Below, piece after piece: positions 15,163 through 25,015 of a stretch of 64,000 nucleotides of DNA. Source of the DNA: Paenibacillus turpanensis (lineage in GTDB: Bacteria; Bacillota; Bacilli; Paenibacillales; YIM-B00363); assembly GCF_011421635.1 (NCBI RefSeq), contig NZ_WTLI01000022.1, positions 41,951-105,950 on the forward strand. Reading direction: 5' to 3'. Position numbers and translations under genes: made by a program. Below the pieces are notes generated by a model. It did not search any database. It saw nothing but the letters and a program-made list of their open reading frames with translations, and had not been told where the DNA came from. The stretch's first letter is position 1; each line of letters starts with the position of its first letter.

Positions 15163-17487
15163 ATGGAGATGAGGAAAAACAGTTATTTTACGAAGCTAAT
15201 CCTTTTTGGCCTGCTATTATGTACATTGCCTGTGATTTTGTCAGGAATATTTTCCTATTATCAATCCTCGAAGGAGATTCAGAAGCAGGTCAACAAAAGC
15301 CAAATGCAGCTTTTAACGCAAATGAACTCCAATGTGGAGCAAACGCTGCAGACGGTTTATCATTCGTTCAACCAATTGGTAAATTCGACGGTGATGTCCC
15401 GGGTAATCAGTGAGAGACTGACGTCAACCGATTTTATTTTATATAACGACTTGCGAAAAGAAATTCAAAATACGCAGTCCATGTATACGAAGATCGAAGA
15501 TATTGTGGTCGTTAATTTCGAGCAGAACTGGATTATTAAAAATTCAGGCTTCACTAGGCTGGACCGATATTTGCATCGTTCCCAGCTTAGCAACCAAATG
15601 ATGCTGCCGCGAACCACCTCTTGGGTGATGAATCCATCGATGTGGTTTTACAGCGAGGAAAAAACGAATGCGGCGGGCTGTCCGTACACAATCAGTCTGG
15701 TAAAAAAGCTGCCGGATCAAAAGCTGGAAAAGGCTGCGCTGGTGTATGCCAACCTATCGACCTGTACGATTGGGGAAATCATTAACTTCGTACCGAGAGA
15801 ATCCGAGACGGTCATGATTTTGGACGATCAGGAACGGATTCTGTATCACACCATTCCGGGCTTAATCGGAAAGCATGCGATTAATACCGGCTTTATCAAA
15901 GGGCCCTTGAGCCTTTCGGATGCTTCCGGACAGTTTCAGGTATCGGTTGACGGTATAGAGTACACGGCTTCGTATATGCGGTCGTCGTTTAATAATTGGG
16001 TGTATTTATCCTTCATTTCCATCGACAGCCTGACCAGTGACGCGAAAGCAATCGGAACCTATACGCTGTTGTTTTGCGCTTTTCTTGCAGTAGTTTTTAT
16101 CGCAATCGCATGGGCGGGCTCGAGAAAAATGTACGATCCGGTCAAACGGCTGCTTGTGCAAATGAATAACAAGGATGTGCCGGACTATCCTCGGAGCAAT
16201 GAATTTGACCTGATCAGCGAGCGGCTCCACGATTTGTTCCGCACCCAAACCAAGCTGGAACGGGAGGCGAGGCAGTATTTACAGCAGGCCAGTCACTATT
16301 TCCTCATCAAAATATATCAGGGAAAGCTTAGGCGCAGCGAGATGGAGGAGAAGCTGGTGCTGTACGGCTTTGACCGGAAATTATCCGGCTGGCGTATCCT
16401 CACCGTGCTTACGCTTCAAATCGATACGCTTGGGAATACCAGCTACGATAAGGAGGATAAAGATCTTCTGCTTTTTGCGGTAAGCAATATGTTCGAGGAG
16501 CTATTGCCAGAGCATCAGCAGCTCCCGCCGGTTTCGATTGACCAGACGCTTGTGATCCTGGTCGGGGGAGAGGAACAATCGGAGGCTGATTTTCACAGTG
16601 ATATGTATACGCTTACAGAATCGATCCAAAAAAGAGTGCTGCAGGTGCTTGGACTGCAGATCAGTATCGGGATCAGCTTGCCCTTTGAGGATTTGAAAGC
16701 TGCTTCCGTGGCTTATCGGGAGGGGCTGGAGGCGTTAAAGCACCGCATTCATTTGGGAGCTCAAGTCATTGTTCCTTATGCGAATGTGAACGAAGGCAAG
16801 CATCATATTCACTTGGATTATCCGTCATTAACGGAAGGCGAGCTGTTCGATGCAATCGTTTTGGCGGATGAGGAGACAGCGGCTCTGCTCTTCAAGCGAT
16901 TTCTCGAGCTGGTGTTTAAGCATGAAATGAGCCCTCAGGAGGTTCAGGTCGTCATGCTTCGCTTCTTTAACAATATTTTAGTGATGATGCAGGAATCCGG
17001 CATTGCTTTGCATCAACTCGGCTCAGCTAAAGGCTCGCTGTATGAAGATTTGGGGAGTCTTCATATGGCCGCGGAAATCGAGGAATGGTTTTGGACGAAT
17101 AGAATTCAGCCGCTCATCCAGATTTTTAAAGCACGTCAAAACTCCCAATACCAGAGCATTTCCGAAAAAATAATCAATATGATTCATGAAAGCTATGATT
17201 CGGAAATCACGATTGAAATGTGCGCGGCAAGGCTTCATTACAATGCGAATTATTTGAGCGGCGTCTTCCGGAAGGAAACCAATTCCACGTTTAGCGAGTA
17301 TTTAAGCAGCTACCGGTTTTATATGGCAAAAAAATGGCTGGCGGAAACCGACATGACGATCCGGGAAATCGCGGAGCGGCTGCAGTACTTGAATTCGCAA
17401 AACTTTATTCGTTTTTTCAAGAGGCAGGAGGGGGTTACGCCGGGACAATACCGCGAATCTTGTAGAATAAATAGGCATGCCAAATAA
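15163..17487 (+). CDS. Transmembrane AraC-family transcriptional regulator
   Basis: 774 residues. A first membrane helix (about 10-31), an extracytoplasmic dCache-like sensor (about 35-285) and a second helix (TYTLLFCAFLAVVFIAIAWAG) lead to a long cytoplasmic linker and a C-terminal AraC/XylS double helix-turn-helix (about 665-765; IEMCAARLHYNANYLSGVFRKETNSTFSEYL and IREIAERLQYLNSQNFIRFFKRQEGVTPGQYR). Such single-protein sensors in Paenibacillus usually control adjacent sugar ABC operons. The divergent paralogous binding-protein gene and the nearby lplABC are the likely targets. AAGGGG at 15153-15158 supports a start at 15163 or 15169; the spacing is not decisive. Confidence 0.9.
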   Translation: MEMRKNSYFTKLILFGLLLCTLPVILSGIFSYYQSSKEIQKQVNKSQMQLLTQMNSNVEQTLQTVYHSFNQLVNSTVMSRVISERLTSTDFILYNDLRKEIQNTQSMYTKIEDIVVVNFEQNWIIKNSGFTRLDRYLHRSQLSNQMMLPRTTSWVMNPSMWFYSEEKTNAAGCPYTISLVKKLPDQKLEKAALVYANLSTCTIGEIINFVPRESETVMILDDQERILYHTIPGLIGKHAINTGFIKGPLSLSDASGQFQVSVDGIEYTASYMRSSFNNWVYLSFISIDSLTSDAKAIGTYTLLFCAFLAVVFIAIAWAGSRKMYDPVKRLLVQMNNKDVPDYPRSNEFDLISERLHDLFRTQTKLEREARQYLQQASHYFLIKIYQGKLRRSEMEEKLVLYGFDRKLSGWRILTVLTLQIDTLGNTSYDKEDKDLLLFAVSNMFEELLPEHQQLPPVSIDQTLVILVGGEEQSEADFHSDMYTLTESIQKRVLQVLGLQISIGISLPFEDLKAASVAYREGLEALKHRIHLGAQVIVPYANVNEGKHHIHLDYPSLTEGELFDAIVLADEETAALLFKRFLELVFKHEMSPQEVQVVMLRFFNNILVMMQESGIALHQLGSAKGSLYEDLGSLHMAAEIEEWFWTNRIQPLIQIFKARQNSQYQSISEKIINMIHESYDSEITIEMCAARLHYNANYLSGVFRKETNSTFSEYLSSYRFYMAKKWLAETDMTIREIAERLQYLNSQNFIRFFKRQEGVTPGQYRESCRINRHAK

Positions 17488-17563
17488 GACTTATCGGATG
17501 CTCTTCCATGTGTTAAGATCAGGGGACACACTTCAAGGCTAATGCAAAGGAGAGCGTTTCCTT

Positions 17564-19315
17564 ATGAATATAAAAATACCGGTGCGGGAGTACGTTAGGC
17601 TGCTGCATCGCTATCTGAGACCTCAGTGGAAATCGATGGCGGGCTTGACCCTGCTGCTGCTTGCAGGGATTGTAACGCAGCTGGTCAGTCCGCAAATCAT
17701 TCGTTATTTTATCGACTCTGCTGAACAGGCGACTCCATTAGAGGCCTTGCTTGGAGCAGGAGCCTTGTTTATTGTCGTATCGCTGTTAAACCAGGTGGTT
17801 GTTATCGCCGCAACGTATATCGGAGAAAATGTCGGCTGGATCGCAACGAATCAGCTGCGGGGCGACTTGGCCGAGCATTGTCTTCGTCTCGATATGTCGT
17901 TCCACAAAGCTCAAACCTCAGGCTCGCTCATTGAGCGTGTGGATGGGGACATCAATTCGCTGGCGAATTTCTTTTCGAATTTTATGATCGTCTTGTTCAG
18001 CAATGCCCTGCTCATGATTGGCATCATCGTTTTGTTATTTAGGGAAAATGTACTGATCGGGCTTAGTATGCTGCTGTTTGTCGCGTTCGCGCTGGCTGCG
18101 TTTCAGTATATTCGTAAGCTGGCCGCCCCGCATTGGTCGAGGACGCGGCAGATCAGCGCCGAATTTTACGGCTTTCTTGGGGAGCATCTGGAGGGCACGG
18201 AGGATACGCGGGCGAATGGGGCGACCGGTTATGTAATGCATCGCTTCTATGCCATGCTGCGCCGCTGGCTGCCCATCCGCTTGAAGGCGTTTATGGGCTG
18301 GGCGGCGATGTGGAATACCAGCTTGTTCGTGTTTGCGCTTGGAAATGCTGTCGCCTTCGGAATTAGCGCCTACTTGTGGAAGCAGGGTGCGTTAACGATG
18401 GGGACGGTGTATATGATTTTCTTCTATACGGAGCTGCTGGCTAAGCCGATCGAGCGGATCCGTACGCAGCTGGAGGATTTCCAGAAGGCGGAGGCGAGCA
18501 TCCGCCGGGTGCAGGAGCTGCTGCATACGCAGCCGGCCATCCCGGAAGGTCGCGGAGCTCCGCTGCCGGACGGGCCGCTTGCGGTCGAATTCGACCGGGT
18601 TACGTTCGGCTATGAGGAAGGCAGTACGAACCTGGACGGGGTGACGTTCCGCCTGGAAAAGGGCAAGGTGCTTGGTCTGCTCGGGCGGACAGGGAGCGGG
18701 AAGACGACGCTGTCCCGGCTGCTGATGCGCTTTTACGACGTGACGGGGGGATCGATTCGCTTGGACGGCGTAGATATCCGTGACCCTTACGTGAAGGAGC
18801 TGCGGCGCCGAATCGGGCTGGTAACGCAAACGATTGAAATTTTTGAGGGCAGCGTGCGCGACAATCTAACGTTCTATGATGACTCGATTACAGACGAGCA
18901 AATTCATATGGTATTGCGGGAGCTGGGGCTGGACCGCTGGGCGCAATCGCTTCCGGATGGGCTGGAGACACGGCTTGAATCGGGAGGCGGCGGGTTATCG
19001 GCGGGCGAAGCGCAGCTGCTGGCATTTGCGCGGGTGTTTTTGTCCGATCCCGGACTCATCATTATGGATGAAGCATCGTCAAGGCTGGATCCAGCGACAG
19101 AGCAGCTGATCGAGCAGGCGATCACGAAGCTGCTGGCGGGGCGGACGTGCATCATTATCGCCCATCGGCTGGGCACCGTTCAGCGGGCTGATGAAATCTT
19201 GATCCTGGAGGACGGCCGCATGATCGAATATGGTGATCGGGCGGCGTTAGCCGCGGATCGAGGCTCGCGCTTCAGCCGGATGCTGACAGCCGGGTTAGAG
19301 GAGGTGCTGGCATGA
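17564..19315 (+). CDS. ABC exporter half-transporter A (degenerate signature)
   Basis: 583 residues: six-helix membrane domain (about 20-320) then ATPase. Walker A is GRTGSGKTT, and Walker [13 protein letters not shown] keeps the catalytic Glu. The ABC signature is altered to LSAGEAQ instead of LSGGQ. It overlaps the next gene by 4 nt (ATGA), whose product has the complementary defect, so the pair should form a heterodimeric type-IV exporter with one active and one degenerate ATP site. Substrate (drug, lipid or peptide) cannot be told. AAAGGAGAG upstream of the ATG at 17564 is a strong ribosome-binding site. Confidence 0.92.
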   Translation: MNIKIPVREYVRLLHRYLRPQWKSMAGLTLLLLAGIVTQLVSPQIIRYFIDSAEQATPLEALLGAGALFIVVSLLNQVVVIAATYIGENVGWIATNQLRGDLAEHCLRLDMSFHKAQTSGSLIERVDGDINSLANFFSNFMIVLFSNALLMIGIIVLLFRENVLIGLSMLLFVAFALAAFQYIRKLAAPHWSRTRQISAEFYGFLGEHLEGTEDTRANGATGYVMHRFYAMLRRWLPIRLKAFMGWAAMWNTSLFVFALGNAVAFGISAYLWKQGALTMGTVYMIFFYTELLAKPIERIRTQLEDFQKAEASIRRVQELLHTQPAIPEGRGAPLPDGPLAVEFDRVTFGYEEGSTNLDGVTFRLEKGKVLGLLGRTGSGKTTLSRLLMRFYDVTGGSIRLDGVDIRDPYVKELRRRIGLVTQTIEIFEGSVRDNLTFYDDSITDEQIHMVLRELGLDRWAQSLPDGLETRLESGGGGLSAGEAQLLAFARVFLSDPGLIIMDEASSRLDPATEQLIEQAITKLLAGRTCIIIAHRLGTVQRADEILILEDGRMIEYGDRAALAADRGSRFSRMLTAGLEEVLA

Positions 19316-21093
19316 GCATGGCGGCGTTTCTTTGGAGGCTTGTGCGGTACCGCCCGGTGCTGTATACGCTCAACATTACCGCTTGGAGCTTGATTTATTT
19401 GGCGCCAATTCTGCCGGGTCTGGTGACCAAGCAGTTTTTCGATTATTTATCAGGCAGCTCTCCGTATGAATTCGGCGTTTGGACCATTGTGTCGCTGCTT
19501 ATGGCGGCGGCGCTGCTTCGCATGACCTTGATTGTGGGCGGCTTTATAACAGATATTCAGTACCGCTTCCGCGTCGGGGGACTGCTGCGCCGGAACCTCC
19601 TGCACCATGTGCTGCAGGAGCCGGGAGCAAGGGCGATTCCTGTTTCGCCCGGGGAGGCGATCAGCCAATTCCGTGACGATGTGGATCAGGTGGAAGAAAC
19701 GATCAGCTGGTCGGTGGACGGCTTCGGGATGGCGGCCTTTGCCCTTGTATCCTTCTTTATTCTCGTCCAAATCGATGCTTCGCTCACGTTCTGGGTGTTC
19801 GTTCCGCTTGTGCTCGTGGTTTCGGCGGCCCAGCTGTCGACGGCGCTGCTGCAAAAAACGCGCGCGGCCGCACGGGAAGCGACGAGCCAAGTGACCGGGG
19901 CGATCAGCGAAATGTTCAGCACGGTACAGGCGATCCAGGTGGCGGGGGCCGAAGAGCGTGTCATTCGCAAGTTTCGCGAGCTCGGCGATGCCCGCCGGAA
20001 ATCGATGCTCAAGGATAAGGTGCTGACCCAGCTGCTCGATTCGGTATTTGCCAACACGGTGAACTTTGGCACAGGTCTCATCCTGATTTTAGCTGCGGAG
20101 TCGATGAAGAGCGGCGAGTTTACCGTGGGTGACTTTGCGCTGTTTGTATATTACCTGACTTTCGTAACGTCTTTTATCCAAAACTTCGGAAAGTTTGTTA
20201 CTTATTATAAGCAGTGTGTCGTTTCGCTGGACCGGCTTAAGGGACTGCTGCAGGGGAAGCCGGCCGACAAGCTGGTCGAGCCGAATCCGCTGTATTTGCG
20301 CGGCAGCTTGCCGGAGCAAGGGCCGCCGGCACACGGTCAAGCAGAGCAGCTGCAGCTGCTCGAGGCGGAGGGCTTAACCTATCGGTACCCGCTGTCGGGC
20401 CGCGGGATCGAAAACATTCGCTTGCGGCTGGAGCGGCATTCGTTCACGGTGGTAACGGGCCGCATCGGGTCGGGTAAGACGACCCTTGTGCGCACGCTGC
20501 TCGGCCTGCTTCCGCTGGAGCAGGGGGAGATTCGCTGGAACGGGAAGCGGGTCGACGATCCCGGCAGCTTCTTTATTCCGCCGAACAGTGCGTATACGGC
20601 GCAAATTCCGCGGCTGTACAGCGATACGCTGCGGCAAAATATTTTGCTCGGCATGGCGGAGCAGCCGGAGCAGCTGGAGCAAGCGATACGCTCGGCGGTG
20701 CTCGAGAGCGATATCGGGAAGCTGCCGGCGGGGCTGGAGACGGTGATCGGCCCGCGCGGCGTGAAGCTTTCCGGCGGCCAGGCGCAGCGTACGGCTGCCG
20801 CCCGCATGTTTGTACGCGATGCGGAGCTGCTCGTATTCGACGATTTATCCAGTGCGCTGGATGTGGAAACCGAGCAGCGGCTGTGGGAGCGCCTGTTTGC
20901 GCGGCGTAAAGCAACGTGCCTGGTCGTGTCCCATCGCAAGGCGGCCTTTGAACGCGCGGATCATATTATTGTTCTTAAGGATGGATGGATCGAGGCGGAA
21001 GGCTCGCTTGAGGTGCTGCTCCAAACGAGCGAGGAAATGCGTCGTTTGTGGAGCGGGGATGCGGTAGAGGATGAGCCTAAGGTGCAGCCTTAA
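19312..21093 (+). CDS. ABC exporter half-transporter B (Asp in place of catalytic Glu)
   Basis: 593 residues: six membrane helices (about 15-310) and an ATPase. Walker A is GRIGSGKTT, the signature is canonical LSGGQAQ, but Walker B reads [12 protein letters not shown], with Asp where the catalytic Glu is expected. This matches the degenerate subunit of heterodimeric exporters such as TM287/288 and BmrCD. It is coupled to the preceding gene by an ATGA overlap, so the partner is certain from context. GC is high in this pair. A hairpin follows at 21160-21197. Confidence 0.92.
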   Translation: MSMAAFLWRLVRYRPVLYTLNITAWSLIYLAPILPGLVTKQFFDYLSGSSPYEFGVWTIVSLLMAAALLRMTLIVGGFITDIQYRFRVGGLLRRNLLHHVLQEPGARAIPVSPGEAISQFRDDVDQVEETISWSVDGFGMAAFALVSFFILVQIDASLTFWVFVPLVLVVSAAQLSTALLQKTRAAAREATSQVTGAISEMFSTVQAIQVAGAEERVIRKFRELGDARRKSMLKDKVLTQLLDSVFANTVNFGTGLILILAAESMKSGEFTVGDFALFVYYLTFVTSFIQNFGKFVTYYKQCVVSLDRLKGLLQGKPADKLVEPNPLYLRGSLPEQGPPAHGQAEQLQLLEAEGLTYRYPLSGRGIENIRLRLERHSFTVVTGRIGSGKTTLVRTLLGLLPLEQGEIRWNGKRVDDPGSFFIPPNSAYTAQIPRLYSDTLRQNILLGMAEQPEQLEQAIRSAVLESDIGKLPAGLETVIGPRGVKLSGGQAQRTAAARMFVRDAELLVFDDLSSALDVETEQRLWERLFARRKATCLVVSHRKAAFERADHIIVLKDGWIEAEGSLEVLLQTSEEMRRLWSGDAVEDEPKVQP

Positions 21094-21159
21094 TAGGCGC
21101 GGTGTAATAATTACCGATGGGCAAATATTTCCTGGAAAATATCATTAGCATGACGCAGA

Positions 21160-21197
21160 AAAGGCTCGGTAGAGATAAGAATCTCCGCCGAGCCTTT
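21160..21197. terminator. Hairpin between convergent ABC exporter and kinase genes
   Basis: A 10-bp stem pairs AAAGGCTCGG (21160-21169) with CCGAGCCTTT (21188-21197). The T tract is short, so its strength is uncertain. Confidence 0.65.
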
Positions 21198-21231
21198 ATG
21201 TTGACATCGTTTAACGCTGCTCTACCTTGCT

Positions 21232-21843
21232 CTACCTTTCGTCGGACAGCGCACTGCCGCCGCCAAATATAAAATTCTCTACCTGCGCAAGCTTCTCTCC
21301 GGAAGCTGGGCCCGTATTGTCTACGTATAAAACCGAGCCTTCCGGCAGCTTCCAACGGATCTCGCGGTGCACCAGTGTCCGGCTGAATTCGTCCCAATGC
21401 TCCAGCTTCCACTGATCGAGGACAGAGCCGCGCCCCTCAAGACGCTGACGGTACTGCTCCAGATCCTGCAAATATACGTAAACGACGCGCACCTCTACAT
21501 CCGTGATCGATGCCCCGATTTGCGCCAGCTCACGTTCAATCCAATCCGGATCCTCCGTTTCTTTCGTGAAAGGGCCGACGACGAACACATCTAGGCCAAG
21601 CTCGATGTTTTCAAGCGCAGCCTCCATCGTGACGCGATAGCCCAGATCTCTGCAGTGCTTTTTATACACAGGCGAATCACGGTCGGTCGGGTCTTGGCCG
21701 CATAACGTCATAATGACCTCGGCCGACGGCCGGATAAGTGTGTCCATGTCGAGAAACACGGCTCGAAAGCGCTGGGCCAATGCTTTGGCCAGTGTCGTCT
21801 TTCCGGCTGCGGCGGGGCCGATGAAAAATACAAGCTTACGCAT
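21232..21843 (-). CDS. P-loop kinase/AAA-family nucleotide-binding protein
   Basis: 203 residues with an N-terminal Walker A, FIGPAAAGKTTLAKALA, and FLDMDTLI just after it, as in shikimate/gluconate-kinase-like P-loop kinases. The lid region is QRLEGRGS, and the DFVVGP-like strand (VFVVGPFTKE) contributes to the core. I do not recognise a specific substrate. It ends an apparent two-gene minus-strand unit, with only 3 nt between it and the upstream efflux pump gene. A role in phosphorylating the same compound that the pump exports is possible but speculative. Start at ATG 21843, with GGAGGGTG upstream on the minus strand. Confidence 0.72.
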   Translation of the reverse strand: MRKLVFFIGPAAAGKTTLAKALAQRFRAVFLDMDTLIRPSAEVIMTLCGQDPTDRDSPVYKKHCRDLGYRVTMEAALENIELGLDVFVVGPFTKETEDPDWIERELAQIGASITDVEVRVVYVYLQDLEQYRQRLEGRGSVLDQWKLEHWDEFSRTLVHREIRWKLPEGSVLYVDNTGPASGEKLAQVENFIFGGGSALSDER

Positions 21844-21846
21844 AAG

Positions 21847-23121
21847 TCACCCTCCACCTTGTGTCGTTTCGGCTTTCTTCCGCTGGAGGGGACGAATGAG
21901 CACAAGATAACATACAATCGACCCTAGCGCGGCCGTAGCGATTAAGATTCCAAGAGGCAGCGCCGATTCTTCGCCGCCGATCCCGGCTAGAGGGGATGTT
22001 ATTGCCCCAAAGCCTAACGATAACACGCCCTGCAGCGCCGCTGCGCTTCCGGCAATTTTTCCCTTGCTCTGGAGAGCGAGAGAGGAACTGGTAGGGCCGA
22101 CAATGCCGACACTTGATACAACAAGGAAAAATGCTGGTGTAATTCCAATAATTCCCGCATCAAGCAGCAGCATAATGACCAGCAACACGCCACCCGTCGC
22201 TGCAACGATAAAGCCGCTTACTAGCAGCTTGAGCTCCGATACCCGTCCGACGAGTCTGCCGGTAATTTGCGATGCCAATACAAAACCGAAGCCGTTCAGC
22301 GCGAAAATATAACTGAAGGTTTGCGCCGATACGCCGTAAATGCTTTGAAAGACGAAGGAGGAGCCGGACAAGTAACCGAATAACGCAGCGGTGATAAAGC
22401 CGGAAGCAAGTGCATAGCCCATAAATTCCCGGTCCCGCAGCAAGCTTCCGAAGGTTGTCACCGTTTGTCTAAGCCCGCCTGTGGAACGGCTTTCTTTCGT
22501 TAAAGTCTCCGGTAACCGCATCGAGACTACAGCGAGCAGCAGAAGGCCGACACCGAACAATACGACAAAAATTCCCGGCCACTCGGTAAAACGCAGTACC
22601 TGACCGCCGATCAAAGGTGCGATAATGGGGCCGGCCCCATTGACCAGCATCAGCAGTGTAAAAAACTTGGTCAGCTCCACACCGGAATATAAATCACGTA
22701 CGATTGCCCGAGAAATGACAATTCCCGCAGCTCCGGCAAAGCCTTGGATTGTGCGGAACACGATCAGCCAGCCAATGCTCGGACTGAACGCGCAGAGCAA
22801 AGAAAAGATGGCGTAGACGAGCAGCCCTATGGTTAGCGGCAGCCGTCGTCCGCGCATATCGCTGATGGGTCCGGCGAGCAGCTGACCGAGCGCGAGACCG
22901 ACAAGGTAGAAGGTCAAGCTCAGCTGTACCTGCGATGGCGTCGCCTGGAAATCAGTAACGATAGCTGGGAGCGCAGGCAGGTACATGTCGATAGTCAGCG
23001 GGCCCATCATTGCAAGGGAGCCGAGGATGGCAACCATCATGACTCTTGTGGGCATTTTGCCGCCAAGGGGCGTTTGCGGTTTGATTTCTGATTGTGCTTG
23101 GGAAGCGTTCAAGCCATCCAC
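21847..23121 (-). CDS. Bcr/CflA-family multidrug efflux MFS transporter
   Basis: 424 residues with 12 membrane helices. Motif A is GLALGQLLAGPISDMRGRRLPL and motif C-like features mark the drug:H+ antiporter DHA1 family. The first helix GPLTIDMYLPALPAI is the typical start of Bcr/CflA proteins (bicyclomycin, chloramphenicol, sulfonamide). It is followed by a P-loop kinase after 3 nt, suggesting a joint transcript. Start at ATG 23121; GGAAAGG on the minus strand lies about 6 nt upstream. The substrate cannot be predicted. Confidence 0.9.
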   Translation of the reverse strand: MDGLNASQAQSEIKPQTPLGGKMPTRVMMVAILGSLAMMGPLTIDMYLPALPAIVTDFQATPSQVQLSLTFYLVGLALGQLLAGPISDMRGRRLPLTIGLLVYAIFSLLCAFSPSIGWLIVFRTIQGFAGAAGIVISRAIVRDLYSGVELTKFFTLLMLVNGAGPIIAPLIGGQVLRFTEWPGIFVVLFGVGLLLLAVVSMRLPETLTKESRSTGGLRQTVTTFGSLLRDREFMGYALASGFITAALFGYLSGSSFVFQSIYGVSAQTFSYIFALNGFGFVLASQITGRLVGRVSELKLLVSGFIVAATGGVLLVIMLLLDAGIIGITPAFFLVVSSVGIVGPTSSSLALQSKGKIAGSAAALQGVLSLGFGAITSPLAGIGGEESALPLGILIATAALGSIVCYLVLIRPLQRKKAETTQGGG

Positions 23122-23223
23122 TACCTTTCCGAGTTAAAGCAATAACATCATGGAAATGTTTTTGCTTCTCTCTATGTTTTTAAAGATTAATTTTATCATT
23201 TTAGCAAAACCGGCTGATTCAAG

Positions 23224-23721
23224 CTAGACGTTTTTGGGCAATCGCAGAAGCATCGTCCAAGACGTTCCCGATTCCCCTACCTTGCCGAACCCGAACCGTT
23301 CGTACAGCCGCAGCGCTGCATTCGAAGGGTCGACACTAAGGGAAAGCGCGCCGTAGCCTTCTGCCGCGCACTGTTCGATCAGCTTTTGCAGCAGAAGAGA
23401 GCCAATTCCTTTGCCTGTATAGGACGGGAGCACGGCAATGTCGAGCTCCGGCGTTTGCTCGTCAACGAAGCCATAGCCCGGGGCGTCTGCACGAAACCGC
23501 CGGTACCATGCGGCGCCAACCGGACAGCCTTCCTCATTTTCCGCAATGAAGCCTTGATCCCCAGTTCTCCCCCAGCCCTCGAGACAGCGGGAAATTTCCG
23601 GTTTACGCAGCAGCTGCTCCTTGGGCGGCTTATTCACCGGAATATGCACCATTTCATAAAGCATATCCCATAAAAACGGCATGTCTTTTTCTTCAATATG
23701 GCGAAGGTTGATGGTTGTCAT
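23224..23721 (-). CDS. GNAT-family N-acetyltransferase
   Basis: 165 residues with the GNAT fold. Motif A, the acetyl-CoA pyrophosphate loop, is visible as LPSYTGKGIGSLLLQKLIEQC (Q/RxxGxG/A-like), and the C-terminal ALRLYERFGF is the usual motif B. It catalyses acetyl transfer to an amine of unknown identity. It stands between an MFS pump and a divergent hydrolase-like gene and has no operon partner. Start at ATG 23721, with AAAGGAG on the minus strand upstream. Confidence 0.88.
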   Translation of the reverse strand: MTTINLRHIEEKDMPFLWDMLYEMVHIPVNKPPKEQLLRKPEISRCLEGWGRTGDQGFIAENEEGCPVGAAWYRRFRADAPGYGFVDEQTPELDIAVLPSYTGKGIGSLLLQKLIEQCAAEGYGALSLSVDPSNAALRLYERFGFGKVGESGTSWTMLLRLPKNV

Positions 23722-23892
23722 GATGATTTCTCCTTTAAAATGATGATCCCACTATAAGGAAAATTCGGGGGGCTGCCAAGGGTTAAAATGAATATAACGT
23801 TTTAACGCTACCTTAACCATACCTTAGGCATGCTTTGAATATACTTTAAGGGCTGGCAAGAGAATCGGTCAATTCGTAGGGGGGACTTCGCG

Positions 23893-24417
23893 GTGTACAA
23901 TACACACGTAGTAATACAGCCGGGCGATATTTTGACTGTCTGTGATAACAATGATTGGGGAATTCCGACCGGTTATTTGGGGCATAGTGCAATTGCCGTT
24001 GATGAGCGGCAGCTGGTGGAAGCAGTTATGGAGTATCCGAATATTCAGCTGGGCTTGAATGAAAAGTTTTTGCGTCCGGATCGTCGGTGTGCCGTTTATC
24101 GACCGGTTCATGCACACTGGGGACCGGCAGCTGCAGGCTTTGCGTACCGCTATTATGAGCAAAGTGAGCATTACCGCAAGCATGGTATGATACGTCCGCC
24201 GTTTACGATTTCGCCTGCGGTGCCGCTTCACGATCCATGGACAGGAGTTTACTGCTCCAAGCTGGTCTGGCTCTCCTATTATTACGGGGCGGGGTATGCG
24301 ATTTATAACGATTTTGGATTGTTTACACCGGAGGATGTGGACTCGTCGCTTCGAATGGATTCTAACTTTATGGCAGTGTACCGCCATCCTGATTTCGCTT
24401 TTCATATTGACACTTAA
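23893..24417 (+). CDS. Permuted papain-like (YiiX/NlpC-P60 type) protein
   Basis: 174 residues, no signal peptide. The circularly permuted papain-like pattern is visible: GDILTVCD near the start, the catalytic His in YLGHSAIAV, an acidic partner in LVEAVMEY, and the nucleophile Cys in GVYCSKLVWLSYYYG near residue 120. Such proteins are amidases or acyltransferases acting on lipids or peptidoglycan peptides. The start is GTG at 23893, with AGGGGGG about 8 nt upstream. A hairpin follows. The substrate is unknown; family placement rests on the motif order. Confidence 0.72.
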   Translation: MYNTHVVIQPGDILTVCDNNDWGIPTGYLGHSAIAVDERQLVEAVMEYPNIQLGLNEKFLRPDRRCAVYRPVHAHWGPAAAGFAYRYYEQSEHYRKHGMIRPPFTISPAVPLHDPWTGVYCSKLVWLSYYYGAGYAIYNDFGLFTPEDVDSSLRMDSNFMAVYRHPDFAFHIDT

Positions 24418-24423
24418 TGAAGC

Positions 24424-24468
24424 AATGCCCGCACTGCTCCGGCGAGAAGCGAAGACAGTGCGGGCATT
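24424..24468. terminator. Hairpin between convergent genes
   Basis: A perfect 13-bp stem pairs AATGCCCGCACTG with CAGTGCGGGCATT (24456-24468). There is no long T tract on either side, so termination may be partial. Confidence 0.6.
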
Positions 24469-24512
24469 AGATGTTCATTAATCAAGACTGCCATGATCCA
24501 TTTTATCGCGTA

Positions 24513-24908
24513 CTACTCAAAAACCTTAATTTCTTCAAACACGACTTCTTTATCCTTGCGGTTGTAAACGATATAGTGCACCTCGTAATCCTCTTGATCC
24601 CATTCCGACCATGCGATTAATGCGCTGCCCTCTTCGTGTTGGCTGGCCCACGCAAAGCTTTTGTGCTTATAAGGGGAGCCGCTTCCGGCAGGTTTACTGA
24701 AAATTTGCAGGTATTGCTCGTGGCCTTCCTCAAGCACCCCGTCCATTGTTGCATGATGAACTGTATAGGAGCGTCCTTTTGCCCAATAAGGAGATTTGGT
24801 TTCAATCGCCTCGTCGGTAACCGTGAAGTCGTTTCCGGCTGCGTAGCCGGCAGCGGGAACGGTAAGTAACACAGAAGTGATAAGAAATGCGGCTATTTGC
24901 TTGTACAT
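24513..24908 (-). CDS. Small secreted protein of unknown function
   Basis: 131 residues. The start at 24908 gives a clear signal peptide (MYKQIAAFLITSVLLTVPAAGYAAG) with likely cleavage after AGYA or YAAG. GGAGGA lies just upstream on the minus strand; the reading frame extends further 5' but without any such site. The mature part is acidic and rich in Trp, Tyr and Lys (SFAWASQHEEGSALIAWSEW). I do not recognise the family. It lies about 107 bp downstream of the FtsX-type permease gene on the same strand, so it may belong to that ABC/two-component module, perhaps as an extracytoplasmic accessory protein. Confidence 0.7.
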   Translation of the reverse strand: MYKQIAAFLITSVLLTVPAAGYAAGNDFTVTDEAIETKSPYWAKGRSYTVHHATMDGVLEEGHEQYLQIFSKPAGSGSPYKHKSFAWASQHEEGSALIAWSEWDQEDYEVHYIVYNRKDKEVVFEEIKVFE

Positions 24909-25015
24909 GGTCTCCTCCGGTAAAAAGCTTTTCCGATAATAGATGCTGCGGGGTATAATTCTACACTCGATGTGGAAATTCCTTCCTCCGCAAAAAGGCG
25001 GCTTTCCACTTTCCG

